A stretch of 22,901 nucleotides of DNA from CAYOVG01 sp964407285 (GTDB taxonomy: Bacteria > Desulfobacterota > Syntrophobacteria > Syntrophobacterales > Syntrophobacteraceae): positions 1 through 22,901 of the forward strand of contig CAYOVG010000066.1 in assembly GCA_964407285.1 (NCBI GenBank), written 5' to 3'. Within the stretch, counting starts at the first letter, position 1. The number at the start of each line of letters is the position of its first letter. The position numbers and the translations under genes are program-made. The notes beneath the pieces are model-generated. The model saw only the letters and a program-made list of their open reading frames with translations. It was not told the origin of the DNA and made no database searches. Shown one piece after another: positions 7,658-15,140 of the stretch.

Positions 7658-8785
7658 TCAGAAATCAAAAACGTGAAAAACCACCGTAAAAATGGAATCT
7701 GCAACAATAATGAGAAAAATGCCGCTCACGACCGCCGACGTGGTTTGCCGCCCGACGCTGTCGGCCCCCCGCTCAGTCTGGAGTCCCCTGAAGCAGCCCA
7801 CGAGCGACACGAGGATCGCGAACACGAGCCCCTTGATGAGCCCCGAGACGACATCCTTGAGAGTAAGAGCCAGGTACGCCTCTTCCATGAAGGCGGCAAA
7901 GGTGAGGTCGAGCCCGACTATTCCCACCACGACGCCCCCGAGGATACCCGCCGCATCGGCAAGAAGAGTCAGCAGCGGCCCTGCGATCGCGAGCGCCGCT
8001 ATTTTGGGCAGCACCAGGAAATCCATGATGTTGAACCCCATGACCGTCAGGGCGTCGACTTCCTCGTTGACTTTCATGGTTCCGAGTTCCGCCGCGAACG
8101 CGGAACCGGACCTCCCCGCAAGAATAATGGCGGTCAGCAGGGGGCCGAGTTCCCGAGTGATGGAAAGGCTCACGAGGTCGGCGACGAATATGTTCGCTCC
8201 GAACTGCCGCAACTGAACGGCAGCCTGGAAACCTATCACCAGTCCCATGAGGAAGCTCAGAAGCCAGAGGATCGGCAAGGCGTCGGCCCCGCTCAACTGG
8301 AGATAGTACGTGGTTTCCCGCCAGCGAAAGCGGCGGATGTCGATAAGGTTCTTCAGTGTCGCGACCACGAATACGCCGACGAACTGGATGAGTTCATGGG
8401 CGTCCTCGAGGCATTCCCCGAAGGCGCGCCCCAACCGCGTAATGAGATCTTTTGCGGACCGCCCGGGAACTTCCGATTCGGGAATGTTTTTCTCTTCGGC
8501 ATATTGCAGGAATGGCTGGATGGACTCGGGAGCCGAGACGAACTGCAGATCCGTTCCCAGGCTGCGGCAGCGCCTTGCGAGGGCCTTGAAAAAACCCGCC
8601 CCCGCGCCGTCGACGGTGCTTACGAGGCGCAGGTCGAGGAACAGCTTACGGGGGTGATTTATTTTGAGGAAGCCGTCGATGCCTTCCCATACGGGACCGA
8701 CATTCCGGTAATCCAGGGGGGACTTGACGACTGCAACCGGGTCTCCGGTAGAATTTTCCGTAAATTCAAGCGGGGAATTTTCCAT
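7658..8785 (-). CDS. mlaE: MlaE-family permease with N-terminal STAS domain
   Basis: A 375-residue protein. Residues about 10-105 form a STAS-like domain (LFLDLRLVSTVDGAGAGFF resembles the anti-sigma-antagonist core strand-helix), and about 135-375 form the MlaE permease with five or so hydrophobic helices and the conserved MGLVIGFQAAVQLRQFGAN, ELGPLLTAIILAGRSGSAF and LGTMKVNEEVDAL motifs. In E. coli the STAS protein MlaB is separate; fused STAS-MlaE proteins are common in other proteobacteria, so no mlaB is expected here. The ATG at 8785 lacks a clear ribosome binding site. It is the first gene of the mlaE-mlaF-mlaD-lipoprotein unit. Confidence 0.93.
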   Translation of the reverse strand: MENSPLEFTENSTGDPVAVVKSPLDYRNVGPVWEGIDGFLKINHPRKLFLDLRLVSTVDGAGAGFFKALARRCRSLGTDLQFVSAPESIQPFLQYAEEKNIPESEVPGRSAKDLITRLGRAFGECLEDAHELIQFVGVFVVATLKNLIDIRRFRWRETTYYLQLSGADALPILWLLSFLMGLVIGFQAAVQLRQFGANIFVADLVSLSITRELGPLLTAIILAGRSGSAFAAELGTMKVNEEVDALTVMGFNIMDFLVLPKIAALAIAGPLLTLLADAAGILGGVVVGIVGLDLTFAAFMEEAYLALTLKDVVSGLIKGLVFAILVSLVGCFRGLQTERGADSVGRQTTSAVVSGIFLIIVADSIFTVVFHVFDF

Positions 8786-8974
8786 GTGCCATGCATTTGC
8801 CTGTTAGCGGGCATACACGAATTCGGGGCGCAAAGCCGGGCCCCGCTCTGAGCAGGCCGGTAAAAGAGAGCACTGCGGTACCTGCCCTTGTCGGTACTGC
8901 CCTCACAGTCAACACGGAAAGCACCCTGGAAAAATCGGGCGACAGGGAGCGATCGCCCACCCACTGCGCTGCTT

Positions 8975-9259
8975 CTACTCCTCGTTGATCTTCTCTCTCA
9001 ACACCCCTGAGCACTTAAAGGTAACGACTCTGCGCGGCGATAGCAATATGGGATCGCCGGTTTGAGGATTGCGGCCCCGACGCTGACTCTTTCCTCGAAC
9101 GCTGAACTTGCCGAAGCCGCTGAGGAGCACGTCCTCGCCTTCCTCCAGGGTCTGCTTGACGATTTCAAAGAGCGTCTCGACAATCTGGGCCGATTCCGTC
9201 TTTGTAAAGAGATCCTTGCTGAACAGGTTTTCCACTATGTGAGCCTTAGTCAATGTCAT
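8975..9259 (-). CDS. ihfA: Integration host factor alpha subunit
   Basis: A 94-residue HU/IHF-family DNA-bending protein. The order of motifs LTKAHIVENLF, GEDVLLSGFGKFSVRGKSQRRGRNPQTGDPI and RRVVTFK matches IhfA, including the arm tip RGRNPQTG with the intercalating Pro. It sharply bends DNA in recombination, transcription and, in some CRISPR systems, spacer acquisition at the leader. ATG 9259 has an AAGGAAGGG ribosome binding site. A hairpin (9299-9318, TCGG-CATT-CCGA core) lies in the upstream region. The gene stands alone between the tRNA and the mla operon on the same strand. A paired ihfB is not in the window. Confidence 0.92.
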   Translation of the reverse strand: MTLTKAHIVENLFSKDLFTKTESAQIVETLFEIVKQTLEEGEDVLLSGFGKFSVRGKSQRRGRNPQTGDPILLSPRRVVTFKCSGVLREKINEE

Positions 9260-9298
9260 AACGCCACCCTTCCTTGTAACCGTATAATTACCTCCAAT

Positions 9299-9318
9299 GC
9301 TTTCGGCATTCCGAGAGC
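9299..9318. other. Hairpin upstream of ihfA
   Basis: GCTTTCGG and CCGAGAGC pair through 8 positions (one T-G wobble on the plus strand) around a CATT loop, about 40 bases upstream of the ihfA start. It may be a leader structure or an operator; its role is unknown. Confidence 0.25.
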
Positions 9319-9384
9319 CGGCAACCTCAATTCTCCCCTCACCCCGCTACTAGCCTATTAAAAGATAATGTTGTGTATTTCAAC

Positions 9385-9420
9385 AAAAAAATAGGGTTTC
9401 CGATATTTTTTCGGAAACCC
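9385..9420 (-). terminator. Terminator of tRNA-Met transcript
   Basis: On the minus strand a perfect 10-bp stem (GGGTTTCCGA with TCGGAAACCC, plus-strand arms 9394-9403 and 9411-9420) with a 7-base loop is followed by seven T residues (9391-9385). It begins 18 bases after the tRNA 3' end. Confidence 0.85.
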
Positions 9421-9437
9421 CTGGCTTTTCCTCGAAG

Positions 9438-9511
9438 TGGCGGTGCAGGGACTTGAACCCCGGACACTGCGGATATGAGCCGCATGCTCTGACCGACTGA
9501 GCTACACCGCC
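9438..9511 (-). tRNA. tRNA-Met (CAT), elongator type
   Basis: The minus strand folds as a complete 74-base tRNA: acceptor stem GGCGGTG/CACCGCC with discriminator A, D-arm TAGCTCAGTCGGTCAGAGC, anticodon stem TGCGG/CCGCA enclosing CTCATAT (anticodon CAT), and T-arm GTCCGGGGTTCAAGTCCCTGC. The acceptor and D-arm resemble elongator tRNA-Met. Initiator features (unpaired first base, three G-C pairs in the anticodon stem) are absent. A lysidine-modified tRNA-Ile(CAT) is a less likely alternative. The CCA end is not encoded. It has its own promoter and terminator. Confidence 0.95.
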
Positions 9512-9526
9512 CCGGAACAGAAGGAA

Positions 9527-9555
9527 CATATACATGAACCGAATCCAACTGTCAA
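9527..9555 (-). promoter_or_regulatory. Sigma-70 promoter of tRNA-Met
   Basis: On the minus strand TTGACA (9555-9550) and TATATG (9532-9527, preceded by TG) are separated by exactly 17 bases. Transcription would start near 9520, just before the tRNA 5' end at 9511. Confidence 0.75.
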
Positions 9556-9584
9556 CAATAAAAAGTCGGCTCCGGCAGGATTTC

Positions 9585-9601
9585 GGACCGGACGCCGGTC
9601 C
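9585..9601. other. Perfect short palindrome
   Basis: GGACCGG-ACG-CCGGTCC forms a 7-bp hairpin between the divergent tRNA-Met and queD promoters. Without a T tract, it is more likely an operator or a spacer structure than a terminator. Confidence 0.3.
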
Positions 9602-9627
9602 ACGAGTGATCCTTGAAGGGAATGCAA

Positions 9628-9656
9628 TTGACATATGCGCCCCTTTGGGCTAAATC
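9628..9656 (+). promoter_or_regulatory. Likely promoter for queD unit
   Basis: A perfect -35 hexamer TTGACA (9628-9633) is followed after 17 bases by TAAATC (9651-9656), a weak -10. It points to queD, whose start is about 145 bases downstream. Confidence 0.45.
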
Positions 9657-9809
9657 AGAGTGGCTTATTCCAAGGGATTTTTCTCTATTATTTCCTGTCA
9701 ATTCGTCCAGTTTTATGTTACCGGTACGGAGCGGAAGGAAAGCAGTCCCGGACTCGCGCGGACCCCGCTTTTCGGTCCCGCCGGCAAAACAGAAACGGAG
9801 GAGGAGAAC

Positions 9810-10193
9810 TTGCAGACACCGCTTTATGAAGTGAAGATTATCAGCGATTTCGCCGCTGCCCACAACTTGCGGAATTTTCGGAGTAAATGTGAAAATCTCC
9901 ACGGACACAACTGGAAGGTGGAGATCGTTATGCGCGGACACCGCCTGGACGAAAGCGGCGTTCTGGTCGACTTCGGAGAAGTGAAGCAGACCACTCGGGA
10001 AATCCTTGCCGAACTGGATCACCGGTACCTGAACGAGCTGCCCTTCTTCACGGAGCATAACCCGTCTTCGGAAAACATTGCCCGCTATCTTTTCGAACGC
10101 CTCTCCGAGAGGATGAACAACGACAACTGCCGGGTTTACTCGGTTTCGGCATGGGAATCGGACAATGCCTGCGCGACCTACCTGGGAGCGTAG
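9810..10193 (+). CDS. queD: 6-carboxytetrahydropterin synthase (QueD/PTPS family)
   Basis: A 127-residue member of the 6-pyruvoyl-tetrahydropterin synthase family. QueD converts dihydroneopterin triphosphate to 6-carboxytetrahydropterin in the queuosine/7-deazaguanine pathway. Visible are zinc ligands H18 (AAHNL), H31 and H33 (ENLHGHN), the catalytic Cys27 four residues before H31 (CENLHGHN), VDFGEVK, LDHRYLNE and the PSSENIA segment, plus a late VSAWES Glu. The frame is open from 9660, but that 50-residue extension has no family likeness; the TTG at 9810 preceded by GGAGGAGG at 7-base spacing is preferred. The DUF2333-like gene follows 59 bases later on the same strand. Sequence alone cannot exclude a related PTPS activity such as a folate-pathway bypass. 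Confidence 0.9.
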   Translation: MQTPLYEVKIISDFAAAHNLRNFRSKCENLHGHNWKVEIVMRGHRLDESGVLVDFGEVKQTTREILAELDHRYLNELPFFTEHNPSSENIARYLFERLSERMNNDNCRVYSVSAWESDNACATYLGA

Positions 10194-10252
10194 TTGATCG
10201 ATAGCATACGAATGGAAAGAACCGATAAGAAAAAGAAGGAGGAGCATTGGCA

Positions 10253-11416
10253 ATGAGATTTTCAAGCAGACAGGCGAAGCGCCGTAAACGAAGATCTGTC
10301 GGTTGGATGCGGTATGTTCTGGTGATTTCCATGGTGGCCGCCCTTGCCGTACAGGGCTATTCGCAAAATGGCTGGAGCATGCAGCACGATCAATTGGCGG
10401 CGGCGGGACCCGGAGGCCAGGGTGATGCGGGAGCCGGACAGCAGTCCAATCCGGACCATGGCGCGCCGGCCGGTCAGAACGCCCCCGGCGCGGGCGCTCA
10501 GATGGACCGCAAGGCGGCCCAGGGACGCGATCAGAAGGGCAATGCACATGTTCCGGCTCCTCCGGCGCACGGCTCGGAGTTTTCCGAAGAGCACGGTCCC
10601 GTTGCGGAGCATGGCGCCGCAACGCGTGGCGCGGGTGGACACGGCCCCGCTCTTCCGGAAATATCGTCGATTCCCGGCGTCACATTCGTCGACACCATGA
10701 TCAGATTGATGGACTACGAACTGAATGGTCGCTTTCTCGGCTGGCGGCCCAACGATATCATCGTCGGCAGGTTTACGGACAACATCAACAACTACCAGTT
10801 GGGAGTCCTCGAAGCCATGCGCTTTACCTGCCTGCGCCTGAAGGACAGCCTCACGCGCATGGGAGATGCCGACGCGTACGACAGCGACCTGGAACAGGCG
10901 CTCAACCTCTTCATGAACAAAGCGACTTCCTTTTGGTTTCCGTCCGCCGAAAGCTCCTACAACGAAGCTCTCGATCACCTGAAGAGGTTCAGGAACAAGC
11001 TCGAAGCCGGACAGCGCGGTTTCTACTACAGGATAGACAACCTCCTCTCCCTCATCAACGCCTACAAGGACCTCCTGGGAAATGTGAACAGGAGCCTCAT
11101 CATGGCGAATCACAATGACGGGTCCCCCATAAGCTGGTTCGAAACCGACGACTACTATTACTATGCCCAGGGCGTGGGGCACGTGATGTACGAGGTGCTG
11201 CGCGTGGTGCGCGTCGGCTACAAGGACCAGCTCGTGACCATCAACGCGATCGACATCATGGATGAGATCATTCACGAACTTCACAGGTGCGAGGAAATGA
11301 GCCCCTGGATCATCATGGACGGGGATCTGGACGGCTTCTATGCAAACCACCGGGCAAATCTCAACGCGCCGCTCAGCGAAGTGACCCACCTCCTGAGCGT
11401 GATCAGCAGATTCTAA
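10253..11416 (+). CDS. DUF2333-like membrane-anchored protein
   Basis: A 387-residue protein with a very basic N-terminus (RQAKRRKRRS), one hydrophobic segment (about residues 18-36) that is an anchor or signal, a low-complexity Gly/Ala/His/Pro/Gln linker (about 45-140), and a conserved helical domain (about 145-387) containing GRFLGWRPNDI, DNINNYQLGVLEAMR, FWFPSAESSYNEAL and DDYYYYAQGVGHVM. The C-terminal domain resembles the DUF2333 family, an uncharacterised group in proteobacteria; I assign it from memory of these motifs with moderate certainty. ATG 10253 is 8 bases after AAGGAGGAG; a TTG 6 bases earlier is an alternative. It follows queD and ends before a strong terminator. The function is unknown, and the topology suggests a periplasmic domain. 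Confidence 0.75.
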   Translation: MRFSSRQAKRRKRRSVGWMRYVLVISMVAALAVQGYSQNGWSMQHDQLAAAGPGGQGDAGAGQQSNPDHGAPAGQNAPGAGAQMDRKAAQGRDQKGNAHVPAPPAHGSEFSEEHGPVAEHGAATRGAGGHGPALPEISSIPGVTFVDTMIRLMDYELNGRFLGWRPNDIIVGRFTDNINNYQLGVLEAMRFTCLRLKDSLTRMGDADAYDSDLEQALNLFMNKATSFWFPSAESSYNEALDHLKRFRNKLEAGQRGFYYRIDNLLSLINAYKDLLGNVNRSLIMANHNDGSPISWFETDDYYYYAQGVGHVMYEVLRVVRVGYKDQLVTINAIDIMDEIIHELHRCEEMSPWIIMDGDLDGFYANHRANLNAPLSEVTHLLSVISRF

Positions 11417-11474
11417 GGTCCCGGCAGGGACATAGCTCGCCGGAGCGGATTGTTCGACATAGCGCATCATTGGG

Positions 11475-11513
11475 GAGGGCTGAAAGACCGGACAGGTCTT
11501 TCAGCCCTCTTTT
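11475..11513 (+). terminator. Strong rho-independent terminator
   Basis: A perfect 15-bp stem (GAGGGCTGAAAGACC with GGTCTTTCAGCCCTC) around a 5-base loop is followed by TTTTC. It ends the queD-DUF2333 unit. On the minus strand it has no T tract, but the stem itself may also impede the convergent RiPP operon transcript. Confidence 0.9.
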
Positions 11514-11562
11514 CATTCCATCATTTGGATGCTGTCGATGCCGGAGTCGGCGCCGTGGACGC

Positions 11563-11599
11563 TGTCCGGGAATCATCTGCTTGTCCGGGAATCATCTGC
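11563..11599. repeat. Tandem 18-bp duplication at the radical SAM gene end
   Basis: TGTCCGGGAATCATCTGC occurs twice (11563-11580 and 11582-11599), separated by a single T. The second copy contains the stop codon of the radical SAM gene (11594-11592 on the minus strand), so the duplication extends just past the coding end. Confidence 0.9.
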
Positions 11600-13592
11600 C
11601 CTGAACGCGAAAAGTCATCCCCGATCTTTGCCATCCCGCTTTTGCCGTCAACCGCCTGAGAACGCCGCTGTAAGGTTTGTCCGGTAAGAACTCCGTACCG
11701 ATCCACGGACATCCGTTTCGGATCAATTCCGCTTCCAGGCGACCGAGCAAGGCCGTGGCGATACCTCTTTTCCGGTAGCCGGATGAGACGAAAATGGAAA
11801 GAAGCCTTGCCGACCGATCATCCAGGACCTCCGCCAGAGCCAATGCGACGGGCGTCCCCAGGATGGAAAGCCCCACGGCCGAAACCGCCCCCCCGACCGA
11901 CGCTTCTGCGAGGAGCTTGCGATAGGAAGGAAAAGTCAAATGGAAGTACTTCTCCGCAAAGGAAGAATCTATGAGCTGGAATTCGTAAGGAGCGTCCTTC
12001 GCTTCCGTGGAACGCCCGCTTGCGGAGGCGTCGAGGATTTTGCAGTAACTGAACCTCTCGCGTCCCGCAATGCAGGAAACGGGAGCTTTATGCTTGATCA
12101 ACTCGGGATGCAGGCCGTTTTCGATTTCGATCTTGTTTCGATACTGGGCGTACAGGAGCAGGGAAAGGCTCACCGCGGGCGTAGCCTGAGGTTTGAGTGA
12201 AAGAGCCCTTTCGATCTTTTTCCACATCTCGGCTTCCTCCGTCCCCGAGAGGAGGAATCGACGGACAGCCTCAAAGATGAAGGACATGCCGGCTTCTTCA
12301 AGGCTGGTCTCCCAGTCCGTACGATCAAACGGCATATTCCGGCACGCTCCGTACTGGTCGATGAAGCGAAGCATTCTCTCTCCAAAAGCCGTCGGCTCGT
12401 AGAGGACATTCCTGAGCCACGTCAAGCCGTCTTTCAACTGCTGCCAACTCATTTGCTTCGGAATGACTTCAAATCCGTAGAGACGATTCTCTTCCTCGAG
12501 TTTCCCGTAAAGCGGGGTATCGGGAATAGCAAACAACGGCTTGGGGCAGAAGTTGGGAACGGGCGAACCGGCGGCCAGATCGTAGTGACGATTGAATATG
12601 TCCGGGCCGTCGAAATCTAATCCGACGATCATCGAACACATGGGAAGGATGCCGTAATGCACCAACCGTTGGAGTTGCGCGGCTTGATCTATTTCCGTGT
12701 TATGGTATTTCTTGACCGACTTCAAGCTCTCTACGTTCGGCGACTCCAACCCGACACATACCATCACTAAACCCGCCTCGACGCAAAGAGTCAGCAACTC
12801 CGTGTCCTGCGCGGCATCAATAGACATCATGGAGCCGAAAAAGACCGGGCCGTTTTCACGACGGCTGTTCCAGTCCCTTATCGCTTTCAGTAGCTCCCTG
12901 GCGCGATTCCTGGGAGTAGTCAGGTTGTCGTCGGCAAAACAAACAAACCGGAATCCGTGCCGGTAGATCAGATCAAGCTCTTCCAGGACGCGCGAAACAG
13001 GTTTGAACCTCTGCTTCCGTACGTCATTGAGGACCAGGTAGCAGAATTCACAGGAATAAGGGCACCCTCGAGACGTCTGGACGGTCGCGATGAAGACCCG
13101 CCCCCGGATCAGGTCCCATCTCGGCAAAGGAGAGATAATGGGATCGGGGAATGTACCGCGGTACTCTTCTTTCCAGCATGAGTCGCGCAGATCCGAAAAA
13201 AGTTGAGGAGCGATTTCCTCCAATTCTCCGCGAACGAGAATGTCGCAGTAGGGACGCACCCATTTCGGATCGATGGAGCCGATCTGCCCCCCTATGATCA
13301 CAAGCTTACCGAGTTCCCGGAACTTCTTCGCAACCGCTATGACATCGCCGAGCATCAGCACATATCCGGTGATGCCGACGATATCGGCCTTTGTGCCAAA
13401 ATCGATGGGCTCCAGGTTCTCGTCACAGACCGCCACATCGAAATCCTCCGGCGCCATCGCCGCAACCGTCAGCAAGGCGAGATTCGTCTCCGCCACTATG
13501 TCCGTATGACCCTGCTTCTCCAAAAAACCGCAACTGCTCATTCCCGTATGGCCGGCAGTTTTCGGAAAAACCAGGTAAATGGATTTCGGCAC
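11592..13592 (-). CDS. B12-binding radical SAM enzyme fused to a GNAT domain (RiPP cluster)
   Basis: A 666-residue fusion. Residues about 20-140 form a cobalamin-binding Rossmann-like domain (ADIVGITGYV, LVIIGGQIG, DILVRGELEE); about 165-400 form the radical SAM core with the 4Fe-4S motif C177-PYS-C181-EF-C184 and a following segment like DUF4070 (PKPLFAIPDTPLYGKL); about 540-666 form a GNAT acetyltransferase domain with acetyl-CoA motif A (RKRGIATAL, 607-615). B12 radical SAM enzymes commonly methylate unactivated carbons, but no activity can be assigned here. The GTG at 13592 is preferred (TAGGA site 6 bases upstream, overlapping the previous gene's stop); a TTG at 13607 is the alternative. 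It is the last gene of the lanthipeptide operon, 8 bases after the tandem-GNAT gene, suggesting translational coupling. The fusion is unusual. Confidence 0.85.
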   Translation of the reverse strand: MPKSIYLVFPKTAGHTGMSSCGFLEKQGHTDIVAETNLALLTVAAMAPEDFDVAVCDENLEPIDFGTKADIVGITGYVLMLGDVIAVAKKFRELGKLVIIGGQIGSIDPKWVRPYCDILVRGELEEIAPQLFSDLRDSCWKEEYRGTFPDPIISPLPRWDLIRGRVFIATVQTSRGCPYSCEFCYLVLNDVRKQRFKPVSRVLEELDLIYRHGFRFVCFADDNLTTPRNRARELLKAIRDWNSRRENGPVFFGSMMSIDAAQDTELLTLCVEAGLVMVCVGLESPNVESLKSVKKYHNTEIDQAAQLQRLVHYGILPMCSMIVGLDFDGPDIFNRHYDLAAGSPVPNFCPKPLFAIPDTPLYGKLEEENRLYGFEVIPKQMSWQQLKDGLTWLRNVLYEPTAFGERMLRFIDQYGACRNMPFDRTDWETSLEEAGMSFIFEAVRRFLLSGTEEAEMWKKIERALSLKPQATPAVSLSLLLYAQYRNKIEIENGLHPELIKHKAPVSCIAGRERFSYCKILDASASGRSTEAKDAPYEFQLIDSSFAEKYFHLTFPSYRKLLAEASVGGAVSAVGLSILGTPVALALAEVLDDRSARLLSIFVSSGYRKRGIATALLGRLEAELIRNGCPWIGTEFLPDKPYSGVLRRLTAKAGWQRSGMTFRVQGR

Positions 13593-13600
13593 GGTGCTTC

Positions 13601-14569
13601 CTACCAAGGAACAATGGGCATAGCCGCCCGATCATGTTGTGTCGTACTCGATTCGCCGCTACGCGCATCGAGGAGTTTTACCGATATCTTCGTTTCATCC
13701 ATGTGCGTAATGTAAGGCCCGACCCTGCGTTTGACGAAGGCGACCATGGGAGCGTTCAAGGCGTAGCAACTCCATACGCCTCCAACGTTCGGGTGGTCCC
13801 TGTCATGCGCAACGTGCCGTTTGACCGCTTCAGCGAGAAGAAGAGGACCCCTGGCGGTACGCTGAAACTCCCGCGCCACGAACATCCAGTCATAGGACAT
13901 TAATCCGGGACCGACACGGCGGGTAAGCGTGCAACCGATGGTTTTCCCCTTATGGCGCAGTCCCAGGCTGTTCAAGGGATCGAACCTCAGCGGATCGAAA
14001 GCGACGGGATCGAGAAAACGCACCGTTCCATGCAGACCGAGGCTGCGGACTATTTCTCCGGCATCGTCCCTGTCGTCATTTGTGGCCTCGATCCATGGAT
14101 AGATCTCGAATTCCGACGGAAGACGATATCCGCTCATCCAGGGGGACCTCATCAGCCGATGCACGTCATCCCCCTGTAACCTGCATCTGAGCAGATAGGG
14201 TTCGGGATTCTCCCAATGGAGCTTTCGGAAGATTCGCTCCAATGCCGGAACACATGGAGCATCCATTTTGTACTCGGCATGGATCTTTGTACAGCCTCGA
14301 TCGACCAGTTCTTCTTCCAGACGCTCCATGAGCGCCGCCGCAACCCCTCTATTCCTGAAGTCTTTGTGTACAAAAAGAGACAGGACACTTGCCGAGCGGT
14401 TTTCCTCCCGGCGGGCCAAAATCAGCCCCACAGGCGAGCCGAACACCCGGCAACCGACGGCAAACACCGGGCCGTCGGCAGTGGCCGAAAGCAAAGCAAC
14501 ACGCCGGGAAGGAAGAGTCATCCAGGCGTAACTCCTCACACTCCCGGAATCCAACAGGAGAAGTTCCAC
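13601..14569 (-). CDS. Tandem GNAT-domain protein (RiPP cluster)
   Basis: A 322-residue protein. The first half (1-133) is a clear GNAT domain with motif A RNRGVAAAL (72-80), preceded by SVLSLFVHKDF. It aligns along its length with the C-terminal domain of the downstream radical SAM fusion (shared LLxDS/LIDSS start, TxPSxR, AVG, G-PV-L-LA, RSA-LS-FV, RxRG-A-AL, RLExEL, GC). The second half (about 150-300) looks like a diverged second GNAT fold (VGPGLMSYDWMFVAREFQRT then LLLAEAVKRH) with a weaker CoA motif. The start is a GTG at 14569 with GAGGAAG upstream, 21 bases after the precursor stop. GNAT maturases acylate some NHLP-leader peptides in other bacteria; acylation here is inference, since the core has no Lys. 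Confidence 0.82.
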   Translation of the reverse strand: MELLLLDSGSVRSYAWMTLPSRRVALLSATADGPVFAVGCRVFGSPVGLILARREENRSASVLSLFVHKDFRNRGVAAALMERLEEELVDRGCTKIHAEYKMDAPCVPALERIFRKLHWENPEPYLLRCRLQGDDVHRLMRSPWMSGYRLPSEFEIYPWIEATNDDRDDAGEIVRSLGLHGTVRFLDPVAFDPLRFDPLNSLGLRHKGKTIGCTLTRRVGPGLMSYDWMFVAREFQRTARGPLLLAEAVKRHVAHDRDHPNVGGVWSCYALNAPMVAFVKRRVGPYITHMDETKISVKLLDARSGESSTTQHDRAAMPIVPW

Positions 14570-14590
14570 TTCATCTTCCTCGCGGCTTCG

Positions 14591-14908
14591 CTAACAATTG
14601 CGCCCGCCACATATCTGCGGATCTATCCTCGACATCCCGGCGGATACCTGGTCGAGGTCGGAGTCGTCCAGTTCATCCTCATCTTCCGCCGGATGGTAGG
14701 GAAGCACAATGTACCGGGTGTCCGCGGTCTCCTGAAGCACCTTGACGTTAATGAAATCCGGTATCCTTAAGCCCAATTCCTCCTCTATCGCCTTCACGGG
14801 ATCTTTTATCAGTCTTGCCTTGAAAAGCTCATCGGACCATGCGCGGCTTATGAGGCTCTCCAGCAGTTCGTTTCTCCGTTTCGATTCTTCGTCTCTTCTG
14901 TCTTCCAT
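14591..14908 (-). CDS. Lanthipeptide precursor with nitrile-hydratase-type (NHLP) leader
   Basis: A 105-residue precursor peptide. Residues 12-75 match the NHLP leader pattern: LLESLISRAWSDELFKARL, DPVKAIEEELGLRIP, INVKVLQETADTRYIVLP. An acidic stretch (EDEDELDDSDLDQ, 75-87) leads to VSAG (88-91), a variant of the usual AGG/GG cleavage site. The predicted core is M92-SRIDPQICGGRN-C105, 14 residues with one Ser (93), no Thr and Cys at 100 and 105. It lies directly downstream of lanM and upstream of the GNAT gene, with AAAGGAG 6 bases before the ATG. A -35/-10 pair sits about 100 bases upstream, so it probably has its own promoter. The cleavage point is inferred; only leader family and gene context are well supported. 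Confidence 0.88.
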   Translation of the reverse strand: MEDRRDEESKRRNELLESLISRAWSDELFKARLIKDPVKAIEEELGLRIPDFINVKVLQETADTRYIVLPYHPAEDEDELDDSDLDQVSAGMSRIDPQICGGRNC

Positions 14909-15010
14909 GCCGCTCTCCTTTCAGGACCAAAGCATTGGTGCTTCCATATCGAATTCCCCGGCTCCCGTTTTCGAACAACTCAATGGCAGCGCACCTTCGG
15001 ACTGATTGTG

Positions 15011-15038
15011 ATTATTTCAGCCGTTCCACTATAGTCAA
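15011..15038 (-). promoter_or_regulatory. Promoter upstream of the precursor gene
   Basis: On the minus strand TTGACT (15038-15033) and AATAAT (15016-15011), each matching the consensus at five of six bases, are 16 bases apart. Transcription would begin near 15004, leaving a leader of about 95 bases before the precursor ATG. This would allow more precursor than lanM to be made. Confidence 0.55.
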
Positions 15039-15050
15039 GATCTTGCGGAA

Positions 15051-15140
15051 TCACAAGCCGGAGTTTCGCGCATCCTTGCAGGCGATGAACTTCCCGCATT
15101 GAACGATAACCAACTCCACGGTCTCTCCCGGGCATGGCAT
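15051..15140 (-). CDS. Possible 29-codon ORF overlapping the lanM stop
   Basis: The lanM stop TAA overlaps an ATG (TAATG), opening a 29-codon frame that starts MPCPGETVELVIVQCGKFIAC and ends at TGA 15053-15051. It has three Cys and one Ser, so it could be a small peptide or just a coupled chance frame. No NHLP leader or double-Gly motif is present, so it is not a second precursor of the same type. Confidence 0.2.
   Translation of the reverse strand: MPCPGETVELVIVQCGKFIACKDARNSGL

Noticed and set aside
7673..8851. Long plus-strand open frame (392 codons) opposite mlaE
   Set aside because: Its predicted protein is low-complexity and charge-rich as expected from the antisense of a GC-rich gene, while the minus-strand MlaE is motif-supported.
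9438..9511. tRNA-Ile(CAT) instead of tRNA-Met
   Set aside because: Acceptor stem and D-arm resemble elongator tRNA-Met; the lysidine-type Ile tRNA pattern is not seen, although the anticodon alone cannot decide.
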